Shown in pieces: positions 19,259-28,246 of a stretch of DNA of 64,000 nt. Positions within the stretch are counted from its first letter, which is position 1. Each line of letters opens with the position of its first letter. Origin of the DNA: Pseudanabaenaceae cyanobacterium SKYG29 (lineage in GTDB: Bacteria > Cyanobacteriota > Cyanobacteriia > Pseudanabaenales > Pseudanabaenaceae); the NCBI GenBank assembly GCA_025055675.1, contig JANWWT010000006.1, positions 120,839 to 184,838 on the forward strand, written 5' to 3'. The notes beneath the pieces are model-generated. The model saw nothing but the letters and a program-made list of their open reading frames with translations, was not told the DNA's origin and did not search any database. The translations under genes and the position numbers were made by a program.

Positions 19259-20757
19259 AGTTTGTCAACTACAATGTGTTTAGTAACTAGGAAACGAGAT
19301 AGTGTACTGTAAATAAAGTGTAACTCAGGAGGGCTTAGAAATATAGTTCCGCGTAGTGATTGGAAATGCACAGACCCATCTCGATCTAACTTCCTGGATA
19401 TGCTCAATACTTCACCGTTCTGACTGGATATGCTGACAGAGTAGTAGTCAAGGGGGTGCTCAGCAGTCTCCTTCGATAGAGAGAATGTCTTCAATTTACC
19501 GCGAACAATAGTTGATTTAGAATTACTTTTTATTTCTAGGTAACCATTGTCAATTATGATAGTTCTGAAACCTCTCTGAGCATTCGCTCGTATGGTCTTC
19601 AACCTATCCTGCAGGACTAACTTAATTGGTTTAGGTATAGCTTGAACTAGTGCCCGTAGCTCTGCCCATAGATTCTTGGCATCAGTCAAAATAGTCCAAA
19701 AAATGTTAATCAAACTATACAAACCATCTACAATAAAGAGTAGAGTAATAAATAACAGAATAAATAACAGAATAAGGTATACTAACCCACAGACTGTGAG
19801 GTAGAGGGGAAAAACTAAAGTAAAATATAAAACGAGATTTATTAAATTTTTTGTCGGTATGAATAGATATGGTAGGGAGATTTCCAACCGATTGTTCTCA
19901 TGCTTTACTTTTATACTGGAACCTGCGGGTACAGCTAGGTCACTAGGCAGTAATTTAGATAGCCTGCTTCTCAAGTCATATAGGGCAACCCTGGCAGAAG
20001 CAAATCTATCTTCAGGGATGGGTTCGTTTGCCCGATCGAGCCACTCTAGTAACTGAGGAGAAGCGTTGACCCGTGACGATCGTAAATCCAATTTTAATTC
20101 TTTGCGTGGTAGTTCGCTGGGTTCTCTACCTGTCAGTAGGAAAGCTAGGGTCATAGCCACACTGTAAATATCGGACTGGGGACTGACTTCCCCCCGCATC
20201 TGTTCGGGAGCAATATAGCCGTATGTACCAACAAATGTGCCGATACCACTAGCCGTTGCCTGAAACACGGAGCCGAAATCAATTAAAAATACTTTCCTGC
20301 TGTCAGGCTGATAAATAATGTTAGAAGGTTTGATGTCTCGGTGGATAACAGGAGGGTTTAGTTCGTGCAGATAAATCATTATTTTTAGTAGTTCTCTGAT
20401 AATGTGTCTAATTTCTGCCTCTGTTGCCCGCCAGCCTCGTTTGATTAATTTCTCCAAGGATTCCCCTACTGCCAACTCCCGCACCAAGTAAAAGACCCGA
20501 TCGGTTTCCGTATCTTCATAAAAAGAGTCAATATATTTGGGGATGCCAGGGTGGTCTAACTTGCTTAAAGCTTCTACTTCCCGCTGAAAGAAATCCAGAG
20601 CTTTCCAGTCTTGCATCTGAGCAAAGGAGATAGTTTTGATGGCTACGGGGCTGTTTGTAGCACGATCGAGACCCTCGTAGGTTTTACCAAACCCTCCCTC
20701 TCCCAGCAAACCTTGGATTTCATACCTCTGCCTTAGCAAGGTACCTTCGGTTGTCAT
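19243..20757 (-). CDS. Membrane-anchored Ser/Thr protein kinase, first of a tandem pair
   Basis: Hanks-type kinase with LLGEGGFGKTYEG, VAIKTISF, HRDIKPSNIIYQPD (near residue 137), LIDFGSVFQ and APEQMRGEVSP. After the kinase domain come a linker, a very hydrophobic double segment (about residues 315-365) and a C-terminal region rich in beta strands (RTIIIDNGYLEIKS). The arrangement mirrors its neighbour downstream, so the pair probably arose by duplication and diverged strongly outside the kinase domain. I prefer the ATG at 20757 (MTTEGTLLRQRYEIQG), directly before the kinase fold; an upstream in-frame start at 20805 would add 16 residues. It overlaps the next kinase by 16 bases. Confidence 0.92.
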   Translation of the reverse strand: MTTEGTLLRQRYEIQGLLGEGGFGKTYEGLDRATNSPVAIKTISFAQMQDWKALDFFQREVEALSKLDHPGIPKYIDSFYEDTETDRVFYLVRELAVGESLEKLIKRGWRATEAEIRHIIRELLKIMIYLHELNPPVIHRDIKPSNIIYQPDSRKVFLIDFGSVFQATASGIGTFVGTYGYIAPEQMRGEVSPQSDIYSVAMTLAFLLTGREPSELPRKELKLDLRSSRVNASPQLLEWLDRANEPIPEDRFASARVALYDLRSRLSKLLPSDLAVPAGSSIKVKHENNRLEISLPYLFIPTKNLINLVLYFTLVFPLYLTVCGLVYLILLFILLFITLLFIVDGLYSLINIFWTILTDAKNLWAELRALVQAIPKPIKLVLQDRLKTIRANAQRGFRTIIIDNGYLEIKSNSKSTIVRGKLKTFSLSKETAEHPLDYYSVSISSQNGEVLSISRKLDRDGSVHFQSLRGTIFLSPPELHFIYSTLSRFLVTKHIVVDKLWTQF

Positions 20758-21525
20758 TGTGGCACTTATGGGTTGCAGGACAAGCTTGAGTTCTATTATA
20801 GGCAATAAAGTTTAAGTTAAGGTTAAAAATTTCCCGAAGAGAGTACCCCAACCCCAAAGATTTTCGCTTCTATATACTGTCGGTAAAATATTAGAGTCAA
20901 GCTCCAATAAAACAGCAGGAAAAACTAATATGTACTATCGATCCATAGAAAAAAAGTGTGACAGGACAGGGAAAAATGTTGCACAGGGTATTGCAGCAGT
21001 AGAACTTTTCTGCCAAGTTGCTCAGCAGTAGAGCTATAGTGTTTTCCCCTCTAAGAAAGAGTAGGATATCAATTAACATTGGGATTATCTACTAGAAAAA
21101 GGGGAGCTGTTACAAGTCAAAGCTATGAAGAAGATTAAGCGAACTGGTAAAGAAACCCAGGATAAATATGCATGAATTGAATTGAGGGATGTAAGGGGGA
21201 TGGCTCTACAATGGTCACTCTGACTGGATTGCTTTTGCAACTCCCACATCTTGCCTACTCGTTAAGCGAGAGCATCTATTACGTTTTGTGGAAGAAAATA
21301 TAGATTAAGTCAGACATCGTTCACTCCCCTGAAGCAGCCTTTGTGCAAAACTCCCAAGGGAAGTACCCCATTTACTAGGGACGGAGAGAAGGGTGGAAAC
21401 GGAAATTCTAGGACGCTTACCTGAGACCCAGGAATGGGAAGTTCAAAATATATCGCAGTGAACATTATCCCTCCAGGGTCAGAGATTATGCTATACCTAA
21501 CACTATGACTAAAGATAGAGATTCT
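20758..21525. other. Long intergenic region without a supported protein gene
   Basis: About 770 bases separate the kinase pair from argZ, the longest gap in a tightly packed window. Reading frames here are short or antisense to argZ and lack ribosome sites. The left part should contain the kinase promoter. The right part (about 21299-21480) has a possible structured RNA, listed separately. CTCG-TTAAG-CGAG near 21259 is a small hairpin only. I see no tRNA, insertion-sequence end or CRISPR repeat. Confidence 0.6.
21311..21480 (+). ncRNA. Candidate 6S-like regulatory RNA
   Basis: GTTCACT (21319-21325) is the exact complement of AGTGAAC (21457-21463), closing a 145-base segment. Directly inside the 5' arm is TCCCCTGA, the same string found at the 5' side of the central bubble of E. 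coli 6S RNA. The interior can form an imperfect hairpin: CTCC/GGAG around GT-CCC/GGGAC, with CCTT/AAGG outside. Size, closing stem and bubble motif fit 6S RNA (about 185 nt). A TATAGA at 21299-21304 could be a -10 box. An alternative is a long structured leader of argZ. A covariance search was not possible, so this stays tentative. Confidence 0.35.
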
Positions 21526-23616
21526 ATGACGATCCGCTACTTGATGTGTGCTCCTGAATTCTACGACGTGGACTATGTGATTAACCCCTGGATGGAAGGC
21601 AATATCCACCGATCGAATCAAACCAAGGCTAAGGAGCAATGGCAAGCACTATATGAAATTCTCAAGGAGTTAGCCACGATCGATTTGGTTGCGCCCCGGC
21701 CGGGTTTACCGGATATGGTGTTTACAGCAAATGCGGGGTTGGTGTTAGGGAATAAGGTAGTAGTTAGTCGCTTTTTCCACAAAGAAAGGCAGGGAGAGGA
21801 ACCCTATTTTAAGGAGTGGTTTGTCGCCCAGGGATTTGAGACCTTTGAATTGCCCCAGGATTTGCCCTTTGAGGGTGCAGGGGATGCCTTACTCGATCGG
21901 GAGGGGCGCTGGCTTTGGGCTGGCTATGGATTTCGCTCGGAGTTGGACTCCCATCCTCTAATTGCCCAGTGGTTAGATATTGAGGTGTTGTCTCTGCATC
22001 TGGTAGATAGTCGCTTTTACCACTTAGACACTTGTTTCTGTCCGTTGACGGGGGGCTATCTCCTCTACTATCCCGATGCCTTTGACACTTACTCTAACCG
22101 CTTGATTGAAATGCGCGTACCCGCCAGTAAACGGATTGCTATTAGTGAGCCGGATGCAGTCAATTTTGCTTGCAATGCTGTCAATGTTGGGCAAACTATT
22201 ATTCTCAACAAGGCTAGTGACAGTCTCAAACAACGCTTAGCGGCAGAGGGATTTACAGTTGTTGAAACACCACTGACAGAATTTTTGAAAGCAGGGGGAG
22301 CTGCTAAGTGTTTGACCCTCAGAATTACAGAGCCAGTTATGCCTGCCCCCCAGGAAGTCAGCCATGTGGAATCGACTGTGATTCAAATGCAGGGTCATTT
22401 GTTGGATACGGGATTGATCAATCGAGCCTTGGATTTAGTAGTAGATGCTGGGGGTAGTTTTCAAGTCCTGGAATTTAAGTTAGGGGTGCAAAAGCAAAGT
22501 ACTTCAGAAGCAAAAATCCGTGTCTCCGCCCCAGACGGGGAAATCCTCAAAACTATCCTCAACCAGTTGATTGAAATTGGCGCGATTCTGCCAACGGAGA
22601 CCGATCGGGATGCCCATTTAGTGGCTGTTGATCAAGCGGGAGTGGCACCTGATGATTTCTACGTCACGACGATCTACCCTACGGAAGTAAAAGTTAAGGG
22701 TGAGTGGATTAGGGCAACCCGCCAGCGGATGGATGCCTGTGTAGTAGTTGATCCGCAAGCAAAAACAGCAGTGTGTAAGTTGATTAGAGACCTGCAAGTG
22801 GGGGATTTAGTGGTTGTTGGGGTAGACGGAATTCGCACTGCCCATCGCCCGGAGGTGCGGGAGAAAGCCAGCAGAGAGTTTTCCTTCATGGGGTCGGGGG
22901 TCTCCAGTGAACGCCGAGTAGAGTTGGTAGTGGAACAAATTGCCTGGGAGTTGCGGCAAATTCGCGATCGGGGCGGTAAAACGGTGGTTACAGCGGGACC
23001 AGTGGTTGTGCATACCGGCGGTGCTCCCCACTTGGCGTATTTAATTCGGGAGGGGTTTGTCCATGCCCTCTTGGGCGGCAATGCCATTGCTGTTCATGAT
23101 ATGGAACAAGCGATTATGGGAACTTCCCTAGGGGTTGATTTGCAACGGGGAGTCAGCGTCAGTGGTGGTCACCGCCATCACCTCAAGGTCATCAATCTTA
23201 TTCGCCGCTATGGGGGCATCAGACAAGCAGTAGAGGCAGGCATTCTCACTTCCGGCATTATGTACGAGTGCATCAAAAATAATGTGCCTTTCTCCTTAGC
23301 TGGTTCCATTCGCGATGACGGTCCCCTACCGGATACGGAGATGGACTTGATCAAAGCCCAAAAACACTACAGCGAACTAATCCAGGGCGCGGATTTAATC
23401 CTCATGCTCTCCTCTATGCTCCACTCCATCGGCGTAGGTAACATGACACCGGCGGGAGTAAAACTGGTCTGCGTAGACATCAATCCTGCCGTAGTCACTA
23501 AATTGGCTGACCGCGGCTCCCTGGAGTCGGTGGGTGTGGTGACGGATGTGGGGTTATTTTTGAGCCTCTTGGTGCAACAGTTACAGAAACTGGGTAGTGC
23601 GGTTTTGGGCAGTTAG
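21526..23616 (+). CDS. argZ: Bifunctional arginine dihydrolase / ornithine cyclodeaminase
   Basis: In cyanobacteria ArgZ (AgrE) hydrolyses arginine to ornithine, CO2 and ammonia. Family members with the C-terminal LOR/SDH-like domain can also turn ornithine into proline. The N-terminal 275 residues are a guanidino-group-modifying fold: LMCAPEFYDVDYVINPWMEGN, DMVFTANAGLV, EGAGDAL and the catalytic-Cys region GGAAKCLTL. The remaining 420 residues carry the conserved TldD-unrelated LOR-type domain (GPVVVHTGGAPHLAYLIREGFV, GGNAIAVHDME). Length is as expected for the two-domain form. I favour the ATG at 21526, next to the conserved IRYLMC; the ATG at 21505 adds seven residues. argZ is also known as agrE. 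Confidence 0.92.
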   Translation: MTIRYLMCAPEFYDVDYVINPWMEGNIHRSNQTKAKEQWQALYEILKELATIDLVAPRPGLPDMVFTANAGLVLGNKVVVSRFFHKERQGEEPYFKEWFVAQGFETFELPQDLPFEGAGDALLDREGRWLWAGYGFRSELDSHPLIAQWLDIEVLSLHLVDSRFYHLDTCFCPLTGGYLLYYPDAFDTYSNRLIEMRVPASKRIAISEPDAVNFACNAVNVGQTIILNKASDSLKQRLAAEGFTVVETPLTEFLKAGGAAKCLTLRITEPVMPAPQEVSHVESTVIQMQGHLLDTGLINRALDLVVDAGGSFQVLEFKLGVQKQSTSEAKIRVSAPDGEILKTILNQLIEIGAILPTETDRDAHLVAVDQAGVAPDDFYVTTIYPTEVKVKGEWIRATRQRMDACVVVDPQAKTAVCKLIRDLQVGDLVVVGVDGIRTAHRPEVREKASREFSFMGSGVSSERRVELVVEQIAWELRQIRDRGGKTVVTAGPVVVHTGGAPHLAYLIREGFVHALLGGNAIAVHDMEQAIMGTSLGVDLQRGVSVSGGHRHHLKVINLIRRYGGIRQAVEAGILTSGIMYECIKNNVPFSLAGSIRDDGPLPDTEMDLIKAQKHYSELIQGADLILMLSSMLHSIGVGNMTPAGVKLVCVDINPAVVTKLADRGSLESVGVVTDVGLFLSLLVQQLQKLGSAVLGS

Positions 23617-23667
23617 TAGTCAGCAGGGGGATATGCTAATCTACAGCAGATAGTTTATGGCGTTGGT

Positions 23668-24945
23668 ATGTCCCCCTCTCAACTCCTGGAATATGCTCTT
23701 AAGGGTGGTGCGCAAGCGGCGGAGGTTTATTGCTATGACTCGCACAGCGCGCCTGTTTATTTTGAGGCAAATCAGTTAAAGCAGCTAGAATTTATCGATG
23801 CCACGGGGGTAGCGTTACGCCTATGGCGGCAGGGAAAACCGGGCTTAGCGGTGGCTTACGGGGTCTATGATCCCCAGGATTTGGTCGATCGTGCCTTTGC
23901 TCTTAGTGACCTCAATGCCCCTGAGGAAGTCTGTCTCAACTCTGCCTACGAGGGGGATTATCTAGCGACTTGGGGGGAACCTGTTACCACGGAACCGTTG
24001 ATAGAGCAGGGAAAAACGGCGATTGCCCAGGTGCGTGCCCTCCATCCTGAAGTGATCTGCAGTGGGCAGTGGGAATGTAGCACGGTGACAATGCGCCTAC
24101 TGAACAGTCAGGGCTTGGATATTAGTTTCACTGATACCAGTGTGGAAGCCTTTCTCAGTGGGGAGTTGGTGCGGGGGGATGACTTTTTACAGGTCTATGT
24201 TGCCCGCTCGGGGGTCAAGCTGTTTGCCTTTAATGATTTAGTCGATCGGTTAGGGCAATACATCAAATGGGCGGAACAGAATGTAGCAGCTCCCCAGGGA
24301 AATGTACCTGTGATTTTGACACCCAAGGTTGCGGAATTACTCTGGTCGGTGGTATCCCTGGCAATGAGCGCCAAACAGGTGGAACAACAATCTACACCTT
24401 GGTTAGAAAAGCGGGGCAGTCAGGTTGTTTCTCCGGCAATCACTTGGCAGCAGTTACCCCAGTTTGATCAGTTTTACTTGCCCTTTGATGATGAGGGGAC
24501 ACCCACCCAAACTTTTACCTGGATTGACCGTGGGGTCTTGCAGGATTTTTACACCGATCGGAAACTCGCGGCGCAGCTACAGCTCATCCCCAGGGGCAAC
24601 GGTTATCGAGCTTTGGGTTCTCCCCCTACACCGGGATTGTTCAACGTGATTGTGGCAGCGGGAGAAAAAAGTTTACAGGAGTTAGTGAGCACAATCGACT
24701 GTGGTCTATTAGTCGACCAGGTGTTAGGAGGCGGTGCAGGCATCAGTGGGGATTTTTCTGTTAACGTGGACTTAGGCTATCGCATCGACAAAGGAGAAAT
24801 AGTAGGTAGAGTCAAGGATACGATGATAGCAGGCAATGTTTATTCTGTTTTACAGAATGTCATTCTAGGGAACGATCGGGAATGGCAGGGCAATCTCTAT
24901 ACCCCTTCGGTGCTGGTGGAATTAGCAGTGAGTACCCGGTCGTGA
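23668..24945 (+). CDS. TldD/PmbA-family metalloprotease-like protein (PmbA/TldE type)
   Basis: The TldD-PmbA (TldE) heterodimer cleaves peptides and matures some modified peptides; the PmbA subunit itself lacks the zinc site. The 425-residue product has the N-terminal ALKGGAQAAEVYCYDS, mid-protein NSQGLDISFTDT and the C-terminal part with GNGYRALGSPPTPGLFNVIV and GEIVGRVKDTMIAGNVY. I saw no HExxxH, which fits PmbA rather than TldD. No tldD partner is in the window. The stop overlaps the start of the next gene by four bases (GTGA). Confidence 0.87.
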   Translation: MSPSQLLEYALKGGAQAAEVYCYDSHSAPVYFEANQLKQLEFIDATGVALRLWRQGKPGLAVAYGVYDPQDLVDRAFALSDLNAPEEVCLNSAYEGDYLATWGEPVTTEPLIEQGKTAIAQVRALHPEVICSGQWECSTVTMRLLNSQGLDISFTDTSVEAFLSGELVRGDDFLQVYVARSGVKLFAFNDLVDRLGQYIKWAEQNVAAPQGNVPVILTPKVAELLWSVVSLAMSAKQVEQQSTPWLEKRGSQVVSPAITWQQLPQFDQFYLPFDDEGTPTQTFTWIDRGVLQDFYTDRKLAAQLQLIPRGNGYRALGSPPTPGLFNVIVAAGEKSLQELVSTIDCGLLVDQVLGGGAGISGDFSVNVDLGYRIDKGEIVGRVKDTMIAGNVYSVLQNVILGNDREWQGNLYTPSVLVELAVSTRS

Positions 24946-25400
24946 TTGAGGCTTTACAACAAGACATCAACAACCACCCCGACAGATGGCGACCATTAGT
25001 ATTGACCAATGGCTGTTTTGATATTCTACACGCTGGTCATGTACGCTATCTCACCCAAGCCCGTGCCCTAGGTCGCGCTCTAGTTGTTGGTCTCAACAGT
25101 GATCATTCTGTCAGACAACTAAAAGGAAATACTAGACCGATCGTACCCCAAGCACAACGGGCAGAAGTCCTACTAGGGTTGAAAGCCGTCGATGCAGTGG
25201 TAATTTTTGAGGAACTGACTGCCGATCGGTTGATTACTGCCCTCCGCCCCGATATTTATGTCAAAGGCGGTGACTACACTCCTGATACCCTTCCCGAAGC
25301 CCCCACTGTAGCAGCCACAGGCGGTAAAATAGTAATAATACCGATCGAAATACAGACTTCCACTAGCCACATCTTGCGACGGATTTTGACTATGATATAG
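24942..25400 (+). CDS. HldE/RfaE2-type nucleotidyltransferase (heptose-1-phosphate adenylyltransferase-like)
   Basis: A 152-residue stand-alone cytidylyltransferase-fold protein that resembles the C-terminal half of HldE, which makes ADP-heptose for lipopolysaccharide. It has VLTNGCFDILHAGHVRYL (the NGCFD and HxGH motifs), a GLNSDHSVRQLKG segment, and a downstream RPDIYVKGGDYTP followed by TSTSHILRRI. I place the start at GTG 24942 because it overlaps the pmbA stop as GTGA. A longer in-frame ATG at 24882 would overlap pmbA by 64 bases and add no conserved residues. The separate kinase half of HldE is not nearby. Confidence 0.88.
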   Translation: MIEALQQDINNHPDRWRPLVLTNGCFDILHAGHVRYLTQARALGRALVVGLNSDHSVRQLKGNTRPIVPQAQRAEVLLGLKAVDAVVIFEELTADRLITALRPDIYVKGGDYTPDTLPEAPTVAATGGKIVIIPIEIQTSTSHILRRILTMI

Positions 25401-25671
25401 TCTTCAATATATAGTTAGTTACTTCTCACCGCAACAGTCAGTTTAGAACTCGTCTCAAAGTTCCAATTCTCTGTCAACAAGACTGCCATACCTCGTTTAT
25501 CAACTGGGGAAGAGCGCCAACAGGAGAAAAGCCCTCCCTAGATTCAATCTGAGTAAAACTACGGATAAACCTAACACTCACCTGTATTTCTCCGCGAGCT
25601 GCTATCCCACCGACCCAATGGTAAAGATCGATACGCTTCTGCCCAGGGATGTACTATAGCTTATAATCTGG

Positions 25672-26925
25672 TTGTGGCGGTGTAGGTCAGCATTGGATTT
25701 ATCTATTTTAATTTTGGTATCTCTGGTGGCAGGGATTGTATTCGGCGGGGCAGTGCATGAGTTTTTCCCTCTGTGGATATATCCCCTCGATCATTACTTA
25801 CTGACTCCCCTGGGACAAATATTTCTGAGACTGATTCAGTTTGTTGTTGTCCCGATCGTTTTCTGCTCTCTTTTGATTGGTCTCACTCGTATTAAGGATG
25901 CCCAGCAGGTAGGTCGCTATTTAATCAAGTTATTTTCTAGCTATCTGGCAAGCAGTGTTATTGCTATCAGTTTGGGATTAGTGATTGTACTTGTTACCCA
26001 TCCTGGCACAGGTGTAGTGGGCTTACAGGGGGAAGAAACTGCCACTGCTACTGCTAGTACCAATTTACTAGACTGGCTGATTAGTCTAGTGCCTACAAAT
26101 CCCTTCCAAGCCCTCAGTGAAAGTAACTTATTGCAGGTGATCATCTGTGGGGGACTAGTAGCGATCGGGATTCAGAAAAGCGGAGGAAAGGCTAATAGTT
26201 TTGTTGCCCTAGTAGAAAGTATCTATGCCATTAGCGAAAACATTCTTGCCGTTATTTTGTACCTTGCTCCCTTGGGTGTATTTGGCCTGATTGGTTCCAT
26301 TATTGCTAACCAGGGTGTCCATATTCTATTACAGTTATTTAGCTATATGGCAGTGGTGGTACTGGCAATTGGGTCTATGTTTAGCTTCTACTTAGTTGTC
26401 CTGTTCTTGATTCAACGTCCACCGATTTCTTTCCTGCAAAAATTCTTCCCTAGCCTGTCTCTTGCCTTTGCCACTGCCAGCTCTAATGCTGCTTTACCCA
26501 TCGCTCTTAACGATGCTGCAAACTTTAATCTCCCCCCCGAAATTGCTAATTTTGCTATTCCTTTGGGCACAGCCCTCAAACGGGATGGTATGGCAGTTGG
26601 TCAGATAGTCAACGCTCTGTTTATTGCTCAGCTCTATCAAATTCCTGTCGATACTACTCTCCTAGTCAGTGTTGCTCTAAGTACTCTTTTAGTATCTTTC
26701 AGTACTGCGGGTGTGCCAGGGGCAGGGATTGTTATGATGACTACTATTTTTAGTGCTGCGGGATTGCCATTGGAAGGAGTAGCTCTGTTAGCAGGAGTCG
26801 ATCGATTGATGGATAGTTTCCACACTATTTTGAATTTGCAAGGTAATTTAGTCAATGCCATATTCCTGGACTGGTGGGAAAATAGACAAGTGCAACCTGC
26901 GATTCCCAGTACAGAACAGCAATAA
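25672..26925 (+). CDS. Dicarboxylate/amino acid:cation symporter (DAACS, GltP/DctA type)
   Basis: A roughly 415-residue transporter with eight transmembrane helices and two re-entrant hairpins. The serine-rich re-entrant loop is FATASSNAALPIAL, the substrate motif NDAANFNLPPEIANFAIPLGT follows, and the second hairpin carries STAGVPGAGIVM. A membrane role importing glutamate, aspartate or C4-dicarboxylates with sodium or protons is expected. No ATG suits the start: TTG at 25672 or TTG at 25693 (with GTAGGT just upstream) are the candidates. The 270-base gap before it holds short stop-free stretches on the minus strand without start codons, and no gene I can support. Confidence 0.92.
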   Translation: MWRCRSALDLSILILVSLVAGIVFGGAVHEFFPLWIYPLDHYLLTPLGQIFLRLIQFVVVPIVFCSLLIGLTRIKDAQQVGRYLIKLFSSYLASSVIAISLGLVIVLVTHPGTGVVGLQGEETATATASTNLLDWLISLVPTNPFQALSESNLLQVIICGGLVAIGIQKSGGKANSFVALVESIYAISENILAVILYLAPLGVFGLIGSIIANQGVHILLQLFSYMAVVVLAIGSMFSFYLVVLFLIQRPPISFLQKFFPSLSLAFATASSNAALPIALNDAANFNLPPEIANFAIPLGTALKRDGMAVGQIVNALFIAQLYQIPVDTTLLVSVALSTLLVSFSTAGVPGAGIVMMTTIFSAAGLPLEGVALLAGVDRLMDSFHTILNLQGNLVNAIFLDWWENRQVQPAIPSTEQQ

Positions 26926-26998
26926 TAGTTCTAGGATGCTCCCATTGACTGATTAAACTATGGCACAATTGAACAGTGATAGCTACTCTTAATTGTTT

Positions 26999-27664
26999 AT
27001 GCATCCTACAATAACAGAAGCGGAAATTTTTTACCCTTGTGAGGACGAGGAGTCATTGGCGGAAACACGAGAACATCTACTCGCTATTGTGCACATCTTG
27101 TCTGTGCTGTCTCTTTATCTCAAAGGTAGAGCAATTGTCTTCTCCCATCAGTTTTTCTATCCAGTTAAAGGCAATCCTGATACGCGGGTAACACCAGACA
27201 TCATGGTTGTTTTCGGTATTCCTGAAAAAGAGTATCCCAACTACAAACTATGGGAAGGGAACAAACCATCGCTGGTGTTGGAAGTCACCTCAGAAAGTAC
27301 GATACAGCGGGATTGGGGCATCAAGAGGGAGATATATAGTGAGGTGGGCATAGATGAGTATTGGTTGTTTGACCCTTACGGTGAGTGGATTCCCCAACAG
27401 TTACAAGGGTATCGGTTAAATCAAGGGGGAGCCTATCAGCCGATCGTGGACAACATCAGCACAGTCTTGCAACTGCGCCTGGTGGTAGAGGGTCATTTCG
27501 TGCACTTCTACAGATTGGACAACAACCAGAAATTACTGACAATGGAAGAACTACAGTTAGCTCTTGAGCAATACAAAGCGCAGGCAGATGCGGCAACCAG
27601 AAGAGCAAGACGTTTAGAAGAGATTCTTCGTCAACTAGGATATAGGGATGTCATAGATGAGTAA
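26999..27664 (+). CDS. Uma2-family (DUF820) PD-(D/E)XK nuclease-like protein
   Basis: Uma2/DUF820 proteins are abundant in cyanobacteria and have a restriction-endonuclease fold; their role is unsettled, with links to mobile elements. The product has VTPDIMVVFGIP (the catalytic Asp), a LVLEVTSESTIQRDWGIKR motif (E-x-K-like core) and the terminal YWLFDPYGEW typical of the family, followed by a short C-terminal coiled coil (about residues 185-218). I prefer the ATG at 26999; a TTG two codons upstream is possible. The stop codon is immediately followed by the ATG of the next gene. Confidence 0.9.
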   Translation: MHPTITEAEIFYPCEDEESLAETREHLLAIVHILSVLSLYLKGRAIVFSHQFFYPVKGNPDTRVTPDIMVVFGIPEKEYPNYKLWEGNKPSLVLEVTSESTIQRDWGIKREIYSEVGIDEYWLFDPYGEWIPQQLQGYRLNQGGAYQPIVDNISTVLQLRLVVEGHFVHFYRLDNNQKLLTMEELQLALEQYKAQADAATRRARRLEEILRQLGYRDVIDE

Positions 27665-28246
27665 ATGAGTAAAAAGACTGAGCTACTCAACCTACTGGTT
27701 CCCCTCGATCGGGGTTTGAAAGTCAGCACCAATGCACTGGAGCAAGTATTATCGATCGTTTCTGCGTTGGAAAAGGAGAATCCCAACCCTACACCTACTT
27801 CTGATCCTCAGCTGTTACAGGGGAATTGGCGGATGTTATTTACCACCAGTCGATCGCTTTTAGTCTTTGGTCGTTTGCCCCTGAGTAGTTTGGGGGGTGT
27901 TTATCAATACATTGATACCGATCGCCAGCAGGTTTACAATGTTGCCGAGATCAGAAGCCTACCGTTGTTTGACAGTATAGTCAGTGTTGTAGCTGATTTT
28001 ACCATCTTGTCGGAAAAGAGAATTGGCGTGCAGTTCACTCGCTCGATCGTTGGTTTGCAGACATTACTTGGTTATCAGAATGTCGATCGGTTTATAGAGC
28101 AACTGCAGTCTGGGACTAGGTTAGTGGCATTGGATACGCCAATTACTCGCCGTGGTAATTCCTGGGTAGATGTCACCTACATCGACGATGACTTGCGCAT
28201 CACCAGGGGCAATGAAGGGAATATCTTTATTTTACAGCGGGTTTAA
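27665..28246 (+). CDS. PAP/fibrillin-family protein
   Basis: Plastid lipid-associated proteins (fibrillins) are lipid-binding, lipocalin-like proteins of thylakoids and plastoglobules. The 193-residue product matches in length and pattern: a helical start, LLQGNWRMLFTTSRSLLVFGR, LGGVYQYIDTDRQQVYNVAE, and a C-terminal WVDVTYIDDDLRITRGNEGNIFIL. No signal peptide. It abuts the Uma2 gene (TAA then ATG), so the two share a transcript. It overlaps the stop of the convergent aspA gene by four bases. Confidence 0.9.
   Translation: MSKKTELLNLLVPLDRGLKVSTNALEQVLSIVSALEKENPNPTPTSDPQLLQGNWRMLFTTSRSLLVFGRLPLSSLGGVYQYIDTDRQQVYNVAEIRSLPLFDSIVSVVADFTILSEKRIGVQFTRSIVGLQTLLGYQNVDRFIEQLQSGTRLVALDTPITRRGNSWVDVTYIDDDLRITRGNEGNIFILQRV

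Noticed and set aside
21310-21645. Minus-strand frame of 111 codons across the argZ start
   Set aside because: It overlaps the conserved beginning of argZ and the candidate RNA, and shows no ribosome site or recognised motif.
24882-24941. Upstream ATG for the HldE-type gene
   Set aside because: It would overlap the PmbA-like gene by 64 bases, whereas GTG 24942 gives the classic GTGA overlap and keeps all conserved residues.
25401-25671. Short stop-free minus-strand stretches before the DAACS transporter gene
   Set aside because: They have no usable start codons and read in two different frames; no similarity to a known transposase or protein could be supported.
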